Below, in pieces: positions 9,160 to 17,573 of a stretch of DNA of 64,000 nt. Origin of the DNA: Frigoribacterium faeni (lineage in GTDB: Bacteria > Actinomycetota > Actinomycetes > Actinomycetales > Microbacteriaceae); contig NZ_JAAOYW010000001.1 in the NCBI RefSeq assembly GCF_011761235.1, forward strand, positions 62,781 through 126,780, read 5' to 3'. The translations under genes were made by a program, and so were the position numbers. The notes beneath the pieces are model-generated. The model made no database searches. It was not told the DNA's origin and was given only the letters and a program-made list of their open reading frames with translations. Position 1 is the stretch's first letter. Each line of letters opens with the position of its first letter.

Positions 9160-9624
9160 GTGGACGTCGTCACCCAGTGGGCGTGGCTGATCTGGATCGG
9201 GCTGCTGCTCGTGTTCGTGGTCGTCGAGGTCACGACGCTCGAGCTGACCTTCCTCATGCTCGCCGTGGGCAGCGTCGGCGGCCTCCTCGCGGGGCTCTTC
9301 GGGGCTCCCTGGTGGCTGCAGGTCATCGTCGCCGGCCTCATCGCCGTCCTGCTGCTCTTCACCGTCCGCCCTCCCCTGCTCCGGGCGCTGGGCAAGGGCG
9401 GAGACCCGACCCCGAGCAACCTCGACGCCCTCATGGGCATCCGCGGCACGGTCGTCGTGCCGATCGGTCCCGACGGGGGCCAGGTCAAGCTGACCAACGG
9501 CGAGACCTGGACCGCCCGCCTCCTCCCGCCTCCCCCGGCGACCGCCGGGATCGTGCTCGACACCGGCGCGCCGGTCGTCGTCACCGCCATCGAAGGGTCG
9601 ACCGCCCTGGTCGTCCCCGCCTGA
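9160..9624 (+). CDS. NfeD-family membrane protein
   Basis: Partner protein of stomatin-like SPFH proteins. The 154-residue product has three hydrophobic segments (about residues 5-25, 27-47 and 50-70) followed by a small C-terminal OB-like domain (IRGTVVVPIGPDGGQVKL). Start GTG 9160 has AAGGAGG about 6 nt upstream; the ATG frame from 9115 precedes that site. TAGCGT at 9125-9130 is a likely -10. Followed 11 bp later by the SPFH gene, the classical NfeD-stomatin pairing implicated in membrane microdomain organisation. Confidence 0.88.
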   Translation: MDVVTQWAWLIWIGLLLVFVVVEVTTLELTFLMLAVGSVGGLLAGLFGAPWWLQVIVAGLIAVLLLFTVRPPLLRALGKGGDPTPSNLDALMGIRGTVVVPIGPDGGQVKLTNGETWTARLLPPPPATAGIVLDTGAPVVVTAIEGSTALVVPA

Positions 9625-9635
9625 AGGGACTCTCC

Positions 9636-10724
9636 ATGGACCCCGCCACCATCGTGACCGTCGTCGTCGTCGCGATCATCGTCGTCTTCGTGCTCGTCGT
9701 GCTGTTCCGAGCCGTGCGGATCATCCCGCAGGCCAGCGCCGGCGTCGTCGAGCGCCTCGGCAAGTACCACAAGACCCTCATGCCCGGCCTGAACCTGCTC
9801 GTGCCCTTCATCGACCGGGTGCGGCCGCTCATCGACATGCGCGAGCAGGTCGTGTCGTTCCCGCCCCAGCCGGTCATCACCGAGGACAACCTGGTCGTCT
9901 CGATCGACACCGTCGTCTACTTCCAGGTGACCGACGCCCGGGCGGCGACGTACGAGATCGCGAACTACCTCGGCGCCGTCGAGCAGCTGACCACCACGAC
10001 CCTCCGCAACGTCGTCGGCGGCCTCAACCTCGAAGAGGCCCTGACCAGCCGCGACAACATCAACGGCCAGCTGCGCATCGTGCTCGACGAGGCCACCGGC
10101 AAGTGGGGCATCCGCGTCGGACGCGTCGAGCTCAAGGCCATCGACCCGCCCGTGTCGATCCAGGACTCCATGGAGCAGCAGATGCGCGCCGAGCGGAACC
10201 GTCGTGCCGCCATCCTCACCGCCGAGGGCACGAAGCAGTCCCAGATCCTCGAGGCCGAGGGCTCGCGCCAGTCGGCGATCCTCCGGGCCGAGGGCGACGC
10301 GCGCGCCCAGGTGCTCCGCGCGCAGGGCGAGGCCGAGGCGATCGAGACGGTCTTCAACGCCATCCACCTCGGCGACCCCGACCCGAAGCTGCTGGCCTAC
10401 CAGTACCTGCAGACCCTGCCGAAGCTGGCCGACGGCACCGCGAACAAGCTCTGGATCATCCCGAGCGAGCTGACCGAGGCCCTCAAGGGCATCGGCTCGG
10501 GCTTCTTCGCCCCGAAGGACCCGTCGGCCCCCGGCTGGGTCGACCGCGGCACGACGAAGGTCTCCGAGACCGAGCAGACGCCCGACCTCGCCACCACGGT
10601 CGACCTCGGCAGCGAGCCCGACCTCGGCTTCCCGACGGTGACGCGACCCGGCTCGTCGGACGGACCGGCCGCCTCGGACGGCAGCACGGACGTGCCGCCC
10701 ACCGCTCCCCCGGCTGCTCCCTAG
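9636..10724 (+). CDS. SPFH/band 7 (stomatin-like) membrane protein
   Basis: Oligomeric membrane scaffold of the stomatin/prohibitin superfamily. It has one N-terminal membrane helix (residues about 5-27), the SPFH core (IIPQASAGVVERLGKYHKTLMPGLNLLVPFID, then REQVVSFPPQPVITEDNL), an alanine/glutamate-rich helical coiled region (about residues 180-240, TAEGTKQSQILEAEG) and a Pro/Ser/Thr-rich tail of about 70 residues. Length is 362. ATG 9636 follows GAAGGGA. Co-transcribed with NfeD and with the downstream phosphodiesterase, whose GTG abuts its TAG stop. Confidence 0.92.
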   Translation: MDPATIVTVVVVAIIVVFVLVVLFRAVRIIPQASAGVVERLGKYHKTLMPGLNLLVPFIDRVRPLIDMREQVVSFPPQPVITEDNLVVSIDTVVYFQVTDARAATYEIANYLGAVEQLTTTTLRNVVGGLNLEEALTSRDNINGQLRIVLDEATGKWGIRVGRVELKAIDPPVSIQDSMEQQMRAERNRRAAILTAEGTKQSQILEAEGSRQSAILRAEGDARAQVLRAQGEAEAIETVFNAIHLGDPDPKLLAYQYLQTLPKLADGTANKLWIIPSELTEALKGIGSGFFAPKDPSAPGWVDRGTTKVSETEQTPDLATTVDLGSEPDLGFPTVTRPGSSDGPAASDGSTDVPPTAPPAAP

Positions 10725-10726
10725 TG

Positions 10727-11515
10727 GTGCCGGTCCGCGCCTCCGTCTGGTTCGACGGTCCGACGCCACGGGTGCTCGCGCACCGGGGGCTTGCCCTCGA
10801 CGTGCCCGAGAACACGACCGCCGCCTTCGCGCAGGCGATCGCGTCGGGCGCCCGGTGGGTCGAGACCGACGTGCACGCCACCAGCGACGACGTGGCCGTG
10901 GTCAGCCACGACCCCGACCTCGGCCGGCTCGCGGGCCGCGACGCCTCGGTCCGTGACCTGACGCTCGCCGAGGTGAGCCTCGTGCGGCTCGAGGGCGGCT
11001 ACGAGATGCCCACCCTCGAGGAGGCGCTGGCCGCGTTCCCCGAGACCTGCTTCAACATCGACGTCAAGGTCGCCGAGGCGGTGGGGCCGACCGTCGAGGC
11101 CGTCCGCCGCGCCGGGGCGGAGCACCGCGTGCTCGTCACCTCGTTCGGGCAGCGGATCCGACGGCGCGTCCTCGCCGGGCTGCCCGGCGCGGTGACGTCC
11201 GCGTCCTCGCTCGGCGTCGCCGTCGCGGTCGCCCTGGGCGTCGTGCCCGTCACGTGGCTGCGCCGACGGCTGCTGGCCCGCGTGCTCGTCGGCTGCCGCG
11301 CCGTCCAGGTGCCCGAGCGCCAAGGGCCCCTCCGGATCGTCACGAGGCGGCGCGTCCGCGACCTCGAGGCGATCGGCGTCGAGACCCACGTCTGGACCGT
11401 GAACGACCCCGTCGCGATGAGGCGCCTCCTCGACCTCGGCGTGCACGGCATCATCACCGACCGGGCCGACCTGGCCCTCGCGGAGGTGCGGGCGGCCACT
11501 GCCAGAGCACTGTGA
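10727..11515 (+). CDS. glycerophosphodiester phosphodiesterase
   Basis: GDPD-family enzyme hydrolysing glycerophosphodiesters to glycerol 3-phosphate plus alcohol. Conserved landmarks are LAHRGLALDVPENT (catalytic His-Arg and Glu/Asn), WVETDVHATSD (metal Glu/Asp), VVSHDPDL (second catalytic His), FNIDVK and the C-terminal VWTVNDP...GIITDRAD. No signal peptide, so probably cytosolic. Two tandem GTG codons at 10724 and 10727 directly follow the SPFH stop; either may start translation (262-263 residues). Its product would feed the same glycerol-phosphate pool as GlpK. Confidence 0.88.
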   Translation: MPVRASVWFDGPTPRVLAHRGLALDVPENTTAAFAQAIASGARWVETDVHATSDDVAVVSHDPDLGRLAGRDASVRDLTLAEVSLVRLEGGYEMPTLEEALAAFPETCFNIDVKVAEAVGPTVEAVRRAGAEHRVLVTSFGQRIRRRVLAGLPGAVTSASSLGVAVAVALGVVPVTWLRRRLLARVLVGCRAVQVPERQGPLRIVTRRRVRDLEAIGVETHVWTVNDPVAMRRLLDLGVHGIITDRADLALAEVRAATARAL

Positions 11516-11526
11516 GCGCACTGTGA
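11507..11526 (+). repeat. 9-bp direct repeat upstream of rbpA
   Basis: GCACTGTGA occurs at 11507-11515 and 11518-11526, an 11-bp period (one helical turn). The first copy contains the stop codon of the phosphodiesterase gene. Candidate tandem operator for rbpA. Confidence 0.4.
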
Positions 11527-11601
11527 ATCCCGCCGGGACGAAACAGGCGAGGCCACCGTGACGTTACAACGGGAGATTGCAACGCGAGAGGAGACCACAC
11601 A

Positions 11602-11967
11602 ATGGCAGATCGCAGTTTGCGTGGAATGCGGCTCGGCAGTCAGAGCCTGCAGAGCGAAGAGGGCGTGGAGTTCTCGCCCCGGAAGCGGGCCGTCTACCAG
11701 ACGGCAGACGGCCAGGAGTTCGACATGGTCTTCGCGGCCGACGCGGAGATCCCCGACATCTGGCAGTCGCCCAAGAGCGGCCAGGAGGGTCGTCTGCTCG
11801 CCGCCGACGGCAAGCCCGTCGAGATCGAGGCCGGCGACGTCAAGGTCCCGAGGAGCCACTGGGACATGCTGCTCGAGCGTCGCAGCCGTGACGAGCTCGA
11901 AGAGCTGCTCGAGGAACGTCTGACGTTCCTCCGGGCACGTCGAGGCAAGCAGGCCATCGGAGCCTGA
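11602..11967 (+). CDS. rbpA: RNA polymerase-binding protein RbpA
   Basis: Actinobacterial essential transcription factor that binds principal sigma and stabilises the open complex. The 121-residue protein begins MADRSLRGMRLGSQSLQSEEGVEF, has the small beta core (residues about 25-75), then the basic linker and the C-terminal helix HWDMLLERRSRDELEELL, the sigma-interaction domain. There are no cysteines at all, so the zinc site of Streptomyces-type RbpA is absent. ATG 11602 follows GAGAGGAGA. Monocistronic, closed by a strong hairpin. Confidence 0.95.
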   Translation: MADRSLRGMRLGSQSLQSEEGVEFSPRKRAVYQTADGQEFDMVFAADAEIPDIWQSPKSGQEGRLLAADGKPVEIEAGDVKVPRSHWDMLLERRSRDELEELLEERLTFLRARRGKQAIGA

Positions 11968-11989
11968 GCCCCGGCACCGCTCCCCCACC

Positions 11990-12026
11990 ATCGGCCCCGG
12001 TCGTCGTCGAGACGACCGGGGCCGAT
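11990..12026. terminator. bidirectional terminator of rbpA and lnt
   Basis: Perfect 16-bp stem (ATCGGCCCCGGTCGTC / GACGACCGGGGCCGAT) with a GTCGA loop, between two converging genes. Confidence 0.8.
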
Positions 12027-12053
12027 GTGCGTCCGGCTGCTCGGGCCGAGGGC

Positions 12054-13724
12054 TCAGCGCGAGCGGCGGCGGCGACGCGCGGCGTCGAACTGGCCGGGAT
12101 CCGACAGCTCGTCCTCGACCGCCGTCGACCGCCGCGTCGCCGGCACGGTGGAGGAGAACTCGGCCCACGGCGCCTCGTCGAGGAGGCGACGCCGACGGCT
12201 GCGCCGGCCGCCGATGAGCACGCGCGACAGGACCAGCACCGCGAGCCCCAGGAACGAGACGAACAGCTCGACGGCCCGGCTGCCCACCGTGGCCGGCGTC
12301 GTGCCCGAGCCGAGCTCGACGGAGTGGACCATCGTGCCCGCGGTGAAGTCCCTGACCCCCGCCACGATGTGGCCCTGCGCGTCGATGACCCGGCTCGACG
12401 CGACGGTCGAGACGTTGACGACCGGGCGGGCGGTCTCGATCGCCCGGAGGCGGGCGATGGCGAGCTGCTGGGCGTTCTCGTCGGTGTCGCCGAAGTCGGC
12501 GTTGTTCGTCTGGGCGATGATGACCTGGGCGCCGTCGCGCATCATGTTCGTGACGAGCTGGTCGTCGACGATGTCGAAGCAGATCGAGATGCCGGCGGTG
12601 AAGTCGCCGATCGTCATCGCCTCCGGCCGGGTGCCGGGCGTGTAGTCGCGGGCGATGAGGTCGATCAGGTCGGGGGCGAACGGCCGCCAGAACGACCGGT
12701 CGGGCACGTACTCGCCGAACGGGATGGGGTGCTTCTTGTCGTACTGGCCCTGGACCTCGCCGTCCTGCCAGAGCACCGACGAGTTCCAGACGGTCTCGCC
12801 GTCGTCGCTCTGCGTGATGACGCCCGACAGCAGCGGGGCGTCGTAGCCGGTGGTGATCGCGTCGAAGACGTAGCGTCCGTAGGCGTCGCGGGTCGGGTCG
12901 CGGTCGCTGCCGCCCTCGGGCCAGACGATCAGGTCGAGGTCGTCGCCGGGCTGGATGCCGCTCATCGCCAGCACCTGCGAGTTGAGCAGGTCGCCCTGCT
13001 CGCGCTCGTCGAAGTAGCCGGCCGGACCGTTGCCCTGCACGCCCGCGATGCGCGCCGTGCCGCTCGACGAGGTCGGCCACGCGGGCACCGCGAGCACGGC
13101 GACGACGGCCACGGCGCCGGCCAGGACCCGGGTCGCCCGGGGCAGCGTCGCGAGCAGGGCGAGCTGGAGGAGGGCCGCGACCAGGGCGACCATGAGGAAG
13201 CTGAGGCCCGAGATGCCGACCCAGGCCACGAGGCCGGCGAACGGGCTCTGCGACTGGCTCAGGGCGAGGCGCCCCCAGGCGAAGCCGCCATAGGGCCAGT
13301 TGCCCCCGACGAACTCGCGCAGCGTCCAGAGGCCGGCGACGACGACCGGCACGACCACCGTCTGGCCGACGACGCCGGGCCAGACGCGCGGCACCCAGCG
13401 GTAGGCGAGGGCGATGAGCACGCCTCCCCCGCCGACGATCAGCGCCTCGAGCGTCGAGAGCGCGAGCCAGGGCACGAGCCCGAGGTAGAGCGTCGCCCAG
13501 AAGACGTGCACGAGGTAGAACGAGAGGCCCGCGACGAACGCCACGAGGAACGCTCCCCCGGCGCGTCGGCCGCGCAGCGACACGAGCACGAGCGCGATGC
13601 CGACGAACGCGAGCGGCCAGACGTCGCCGTCGGGGAAGCCCGCGTCGAGCACGACGCCCGAGCCCGCGGCGACGATCACGGCGGCCCAGAGCGGGAGGCG
13701 GAGATCGGTCACGCGGAGGGGCAC
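12054..13724 (-). CDS. lnt: apolipoprotein N-acyltransferase
   Basis: Transfers a third acyl chain to lipoprotein N-terminal cysteines at the outer face of the membrane. The 556-residue protein has seven to eight membrane helices (residues about 10-215) and a nitrilase-fold domain (about 225-480) with the Glu-Lys-Cys triad visible as VWPEGG (E270), YDKKHPIPFGEYVP (K330) and ISICFDIV (C382), then a last membrane helix and an Arg-rich tail. GTG 13724 has TAGGAT 6 nt upstream. Lipoproteins FKBP and ProX in this window are plausible substrates. The lnt-rbpA pairing is conserved in actinobacteria. Confidence 0.94.
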   Translation of the reverse strand: MPLRVTDLRLPLWAAVIVAAGSGVVLDAGFPDGDVWPLAFVGIALVLVSLRGRRAGGAFLVAFVAGLSFYLVHVFWATLYLGLVPWLALSTLEALIVGGGGVLIALAYRWVPRVWPGVVGQTVVVPVVVAGLWTLREFVGGNWPYGGFAWGRLALSQSQSPFAGLVAWVGISGLSFLMVALVAALLQLALLATLPRATRVLAGAVAVVAVLAVPAWPTSSSGTARIAGVQGNGPAGYFDEREQGDLLNSQVLAMSGIQPGDDLDLIVWPEGGSDRDPTRDAYGRYVFDAITTGYDAPLLSGVITQSDDGETVWNSSVLWQDGEVQGQYDKKHPIPFGEYVPDRSFWRPFAPDLIDLIARDYTPGTRPEAMTIGDFTAGISICFDIVDDQLVTNMMRDGAQVIIAQTNNADFGDTDENAQQLAIARLRAIETARPVVNVSTVASSRVIDAQGHIVAGVRDFTAGTMVHSVELGSGTTPATVGSRAVELFVSFLGLAVLVLSRVLIGGRRSRRRRLLDEAPWAEFSSTVPATRRSTAVEDELSDPGQFDAARRRRRSR

Positions 13725-13730
13725 CGTGCG

Positions 13731-13736
13731 ATCCTA
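13731..13736 (-). promoter_or_regulatory. -10 hexamer TAGGAT of lnt, leaderless
   Basis: TAGGAT, 6 nt, GTG; no Shine-Dalgarno. Confidence 0.5.
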
Positions 13737-13802
13737 CGGGGGCGAGGCTGGGAGGCGGGACGCGCCTCCTTCAGGTCGGGAGCCGTCACCGAGCCCGTCG
13801 CC

Positions 13803-16325
13803 TCAGACCGCCGAGTACGAGACGATGCCCCGTCGGACGGCGTCGAGCGCCCGGCGGGCGACGGGCCCGACCGGCAGGTCGGCGACCACCGAGAGCTGGT
13901 CGAGCAGGTCGATCGTCTGCTTCGTCCAGCGCACGAAGTCGCCCGCGGCCAGCTCGGCGTCCTCGAGGACGCTGTCGAGGTCGGCGCCCCGGGCCCAGCG
14001 GTGCATGGCGAGCGCGAGGCCGGGAGCCGGCGGGTTGCTGCCCGGCAGCCGGTGCTCCTGCTCGAGGTCGTCGAGCTCGGCCCACAGCTTCTGCGTCTCG
14101 TCGAGGGCCTCGCGGTACGCGCCGCGGGGCAGGAACCGTTCGCTGAGCTGCCCCTCGTCGCGTCGGGGCTCGTAGACCAGGGTGGCCGCCATGGCGGCCA
14201 TCGACGGGACGTCGAGGGCGTCCCACAGGCCGAGCCGGAGGCTCTCGGCCACGAGCAGGTCGCGGTCGCCGTAGATGCGGCGGAGCGTCCGGCCCGTCGA
14301 CGTGACCGCGACCTCGGCGGTGCGGTCGCCGCGACGGCCCGACGACGTGGGCGCGGCCGCGCCCGACGTCGACGACCGCGGGGCGGCCGGCTCGAGGTAG
14401 CCCCGGTCGAGCAGCACGTCGGTCACCCGGTCGAAGACCTTGGCCACGGCGCCCGTGCGGCCCCGGATCTGCGCCGAGAGCTGGTCGGTCTGCTTCTTGA
14501 GCTTCCACCAGCGCTCGGACCAGCGCGCGTGCTGCTCGCGCTCAGGGCACGCGTGGCAGGGGTGCTGGCGCAGCCGTCGACGCAGGTCGGCGAGCTGGCG
14601 CTGGCGACGGTCGTGCTCGGCCCGCGACTGCGAGTCCGCCCGGGCCGCGCCCTGCTTCTCGAGGTCGCCGAGCTCGCGGCGGATGGTCGTGTACTCGCCG
14701 AAGTCGCCGAGGTGGCACTGCATGCTGCGGGCGTAGCCGTCGAGGCTCTCTTGCTGGGTGCGGACCTTGCGCGCCAGGTCGACGACGGCACGGTCGGCCT
14801 GGAACTGCGCGAACGACGTCTCGAGGACCTCGCGCGTGCGGGACCGCCCGAACTGCTCGATGAGGTTGACGGCCATGTTGTACGTCGGCCGGAAGCTGGA
14901 GTTCATCGGGTAGGTGCGGCGGGAGGCGAGGCTCGCGACCGCCTGGGGGTCGAGGCCCTGCTGCCACTGGATCAGCGAGTGGCCCTCGACGTCGATGCCC
15001 CGGCGGCCGGCGCGGCCCGTGAGCTGCGTGTACTCCCCCGGCGTGATCGGCACCCGGGCCTCGCCGTTGAACTTCTCGAGCTTCTCGAGCACGACGGTGC
15101 GGGCCGGCATGTTGATGCCGAGGGCCAGGGTCTCGGTGGCGAAGACGACCTTGACGAGCTTCTTCTGGAAGAGCTCCTCGACCACCTCCTTGAAGGCGGG
15201 CAGCAGGCCCGCGTGGTGGGCGGCGACGCCGCGCTCGAGGCCGTCGAGCCACTGCCAGTAGCCGAGCACGGCGAGGTCCTCGTCGCGCAGGGTGCGGCAC
15301 CGTGCCTCGACGATCTCGCGGATCTCCTGGCGCTGGTCGGCGGTGGTCAGTCGGATGCCCGACCGCAGCACCTGCTTGACGGCCTGGTCGCAGCCGACGC
15401 GGCTGAAGACGAAGAAGATCGCGGGCAGGAGGTTCTGGTCGTCGAGCATCTCGACGATCTTCCAGCGGTCGAGGCGGCCCTGGGCGTGCTGCGTGGGCGG
15501 CACGACGTGGCCGCGCGGGCCCCGACCGGAGAAACCGTCGCGACCGCCGCGCTCGCGCCGGCTGCCGCCTCCTCGGCGGGACAGCGACGTGGCGCGCAGC
15601 AGCTCGGGGTTGACCCGGTTCGTGGCTGCCTGGCCGCTCGAGTCGAAGAGGTCGAGGAACTTGCCGCCGACGAGCACGTGCTGGTCGAGGGGCACCGGGC
15701 GGTCCTCGGAGACGATGACGTCGGTGCCGCCGCGGACGGTCTGCAGCCAGTCGCCGAACTCCTCGGCGTTCGACACTGTGGCGCTGAGCGAGATGAGGCG
15801 GACGTCGAGGGGCAGGTGGATGATCACTTCTTCCCAGACGGCGCCGCGGAACCGGTCGGCCAGGAAGTGCACCTCGTCGAGCACGACGTAGCGGAGGTCG
15901 TCGAGCATCTCGGAGCCCGCGTAGATCATGTTGCGCAGCACCTCGGTCGTCATGACGACGATGCGGGCGCGGGAGTTCACGTTCGTGTCGCCCGTGAGCA
16001 GGCCGACCTCGGAGGCGCCGTACTCGGCCACCAGCTCTTGGAATTTCTGGTTGCTGAGCGCCTTCATCGGCGCCGTGTAGAAGACCTTGTCCCTCGGGTG
16101 CTGCATGGCGAGGTGGATGGCGAACTCGGCGACGAGGGTCTTGCCTGCCCCCGTCGGGGCCGCCACGAGCACGCTCGAGCCTTCTTCGACGGAGGCGCAG
16201 GCGGCCTCCTGGAAGGGGTCGAGCGAGAAGCCGAGCCGTGAGCGGAAGGACTGCAGCTGCGGCGTGCGCACCCGGGTCTTCGAGGCGGCGAAGCGGGCGG
16301 CCGGGCTGAGGTCGCTGCTGGTCAT
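13803..16325 (-). CDS. helY: Ski2/HelY-type DEVH-box helicase
   Basis: Superfamily-2 ATP-dependent helicase related to Mtr4/Ski2 and mycobacterial HelY, probably RNA-acting. The 840-residue protein has motif I APTGAGKT (near residue 59), TAPMKALSNQK, DEVH (near 150), SLSATVSN (motif III), LALGINMPARTVV and QLTGRAGRRGIDVEG (motif VI), then a long helical C-terminal DSHCT-like region. ATG 16325 lies 4 bp after the tatC stop; GGAAGG inside tatC serves as its ribosome binding site. The order pafB-pafC-tatA-tatC-helY matches M. tuberculosis. Confidence 0.92.
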   Translation of the reverse strand: MTSSDLSPAARFAASKTRVRTPQLQSFRSRLGFSLDPFQEAACASVEEGSSVLVAAPTGAGKTLVAEFAIHLAMQHPRDKVFYTAPMKALSNQKFQELVAEYGASEVGLLTGDTNVNSRARIVVMTTEVLRNMIYAGSEMLDDLRYVVLDEVHFLADRFRGAVWEEVIIHLPLDVRLISLSATVSNAEEFGDWLQTVRGGTDVIVSEDRPVPLDQHVLVGGKFLDLFDSSGQAATNRVNPELLRATSLSRRGGGSRRERGGRDGFSGRGPRGHVVPPTQHAQGRLDRWKIVEMLDDQNLLPAIFFVFSRVGCDQAVKQVLRSGIRLTTADQRQEIREIVEARCRTLRDEDLAVLGYWQWLDGLERGVAAHHAGLLPAFKEVVEELFQKKLVKVVFATETLALGINMPARTVVLEKLEKFNGEARVPITPGEYTQLTGRAGRRGIDVEGHSLIQWQQGLDPQAVASLASRRTYPMNSSFRPTYNMAVNLIEQFGRSRTREVLETSFAQFQADRAVVDLARKVRTQQESLDGYARSMQCHLGDFGEYTTIRRELGDLEKQGAARADSQSRAEHDRRQRQLADLRRRLRQHPCHACPEREQHARWSERWWKLKKQTDQLSAQIRGRTGAVAKVFDRVTDVLLDRGYLEPAAPRSSTSGAAAPTSSGRRGDRTAEVAVTSTGRTLRRIYGDRDLLVAESLRLGLWDALDVPSMAAMAATLVYEPRRDEGQLSERFLPRGAYREALDETQKLWAELDDLEQEHRLPGSNPPAPGLALAMHRWARGADLDSVLEDAELAAGDFVRWTKQTIDLLDQLSVVADLPVGPVARRALDAVRRGIVSYSAV

Positions 16326-16329
16326 GGGG

Positions 16330-17166
16330 TCACCTTCCGGCGAGTTCGGCGTCGAGCGCGGCTGCTCGCTTGGCGACGCCGCGGTCGTGGATCCAGGCCA
16401 CGCCCGCGGCGACGAAGTAGAGGACGACCATAGGGACGGCGAGGAGGAACATCGAGAAGATGTCGGCCGCGGGGGTCGCGATGGCCGTGAAGACGGTGAT
16501 GAGGAGGATGGCGACGCGCCAGCCCTTGATGATGGCCTTCGCGCCGATGACGCCCACGAAGTTGAGCAGCACGAGGAACACGGGGAGCACGAAGGCGATG
16601 CCCACGGCGAGGATGAGCTTGAGGACGAAGTCGAAGTACTGCTTCGCGTCGATGATCGCGGCGTCCTGCTCGGAGACGAAGCCCGTGAGCACCCGCACGA
16701 TGTTCGGGAGGACGTACACGCCGCTGAGGCAGCCCAGCAGGAACAGCGGGATCGCCGACCCGATGAACCCGACCGCGTAGAGCTTCTCGCGGCGGACGAG
16801 AGCCGGGACGATGAAGGCCCAGATCTGGTACAGCCACACGGGGCTGCTGAGGACGACGCCGACCGTGACGGCGATCTGCATGCGCAGGTCGAAGGAGCTC
16901 GTGATCTGGCCGTAGTTGAGCAGGGCCTCGTTCGCGTGGGCCCCGGCCATGGTGAGGACCGGGGCGCGGAGCAGGTCGAGCACCCACGTCGACACGAACC
17001 AGCCGGCGACGCTGGCGAGGATCAGCGCCAGGGCGGACCGGAAGAGGCGCTTGCGCAGCTCGACGAGGTGCGCGCCCAGGGACATGCGACCGTCGGCGGA
17101 GCGCTTCCTCGAGCCCCGCGGCGCCTGGTCGCCCTCGTCGGTGCCACGAGTCGTCGTCGTGGCCAC
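16330..17166 (-). CDS. tatC: Sec-independent translocase TatC
   Basis: Multispanning receptor of the twin-arginine export pathway, binding RR signal peptides together with TatA/B proteins. The 278-residue protein has six membrane helices and the signature MSLGAHLVELRKRLFR near residue 28, followed by SSPVWLYQIWAFIVPAL and the FVLPVFLVLLNFVG helix. GTG 17166 lies 3 bp after the tatA stop; an internal ATG at the MSLG motif would give a shorter form. Co-transcribed tatA-tatC-helY. Confidence 0.95.
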   Translation of the reverse strand: MATTTTRGTDEGDQAPRGSRKRSADGRMSLGAHLVELRKRLFRSALALILASVAGWFVSTWVLDLLRAPVLTMAGAHANEALLNYGQITSSFDLRMQIAVTVGVVLSSPVWLYQIWAFIVPALVRREKLYAVGFIGSAIPLFLLGCLSGVYVLPNIVRVLTGFVSEQDAAIIDAKQYFDFVLKLILAVGIAFVLPVFLVLLNFVGVIGAKAIIKGWRVAILLITVFTAIATPAADIFSMFLLAVPMVVLYFVAAGVAWIHDRGVAKRAAALDAELAGR

Positions 17167-17169
17167 GCG

Positions 17170-17445
17170 TCAGTTCTTCAGGTGGTCGTCGCCGCTGGTC
17201 GGGCGGACGGTCGGGGCGTCGGACGGACGGCGGGCGTCGTCGACCGACGTGGTGCGGTCGTGGACCGACGAGGAGCGCGTGACGTCGTCGTCGCCGGTCT
17301 TCTTGTCGTCGCTGATCTCGTTCTTGAAGATGCGCATCGACTGGGCGATGCTCTTCGCGAGGGCAGGCAGCTTGGGCGCGCCGAAGAGCAGCAGCACGAT
17401 CGCCAGGACGAGGATCAGGTGCCAGCCGGTGAGGTTTCCGAGCAT
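17170..17445 (-). CDS. tatA: Sec-independent translocase TatA
   Basis: Pore-forming Tat subunit of 91 residues: one N-terminal membrane helix (WHLILVLAIVLLLFGAPKLP) with the FG hinge, an amphipathic helix LAKSIAQSMRIFKNEI and a polar, unstructured tail. ATG 17445 is preceded by AGGAGA. TAGACT at 17478-17483 is the likely -10, leaving a leader of about 25 nt. This promoter separates tatAC-helY from pafBC. Confidence 0.95.
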   Translation of the reverse strand: MLGNLTGWHLILVLAIVLLLFGAPKLPALAKSIAQSMRIFKNEISDDKKTGDDDVTRSSSVHDRTTSVDDARRPSDAPTVRPTSGDDHLKN

Positions 17446-17477
17446 GAGGGGTGTCTCCTAGCGGGAAGGGGACGGCC

Positions 17478-17483
17478 AGTCTA
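17478..17483 (-). promoter_or_regulatory. candidate -10 TAGACT of tatA-tatC-helY
   Basis: TAGACT about 32 nt upstream of the tatA ATG, with AGGAGA in the leader. Confidence 0.4.
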
Positions 17484-17573
17484 ACCCGCGGCCCGTCACC
17501 GGACCTGGTGACCCGGCCGACGTCGAACCACCGGGCCGCGCCCCGGGGACGCCCGCCCTCGGGTCAGCGCGCG

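Noticed and set aside
12027-16241. 1,404-codon open frame on the plus strand
   Set aside because: Antisense shadow of lnt and helY; Arg/Ala/Gly/Asp-rich translation with no domain, caused by high third-position GC.
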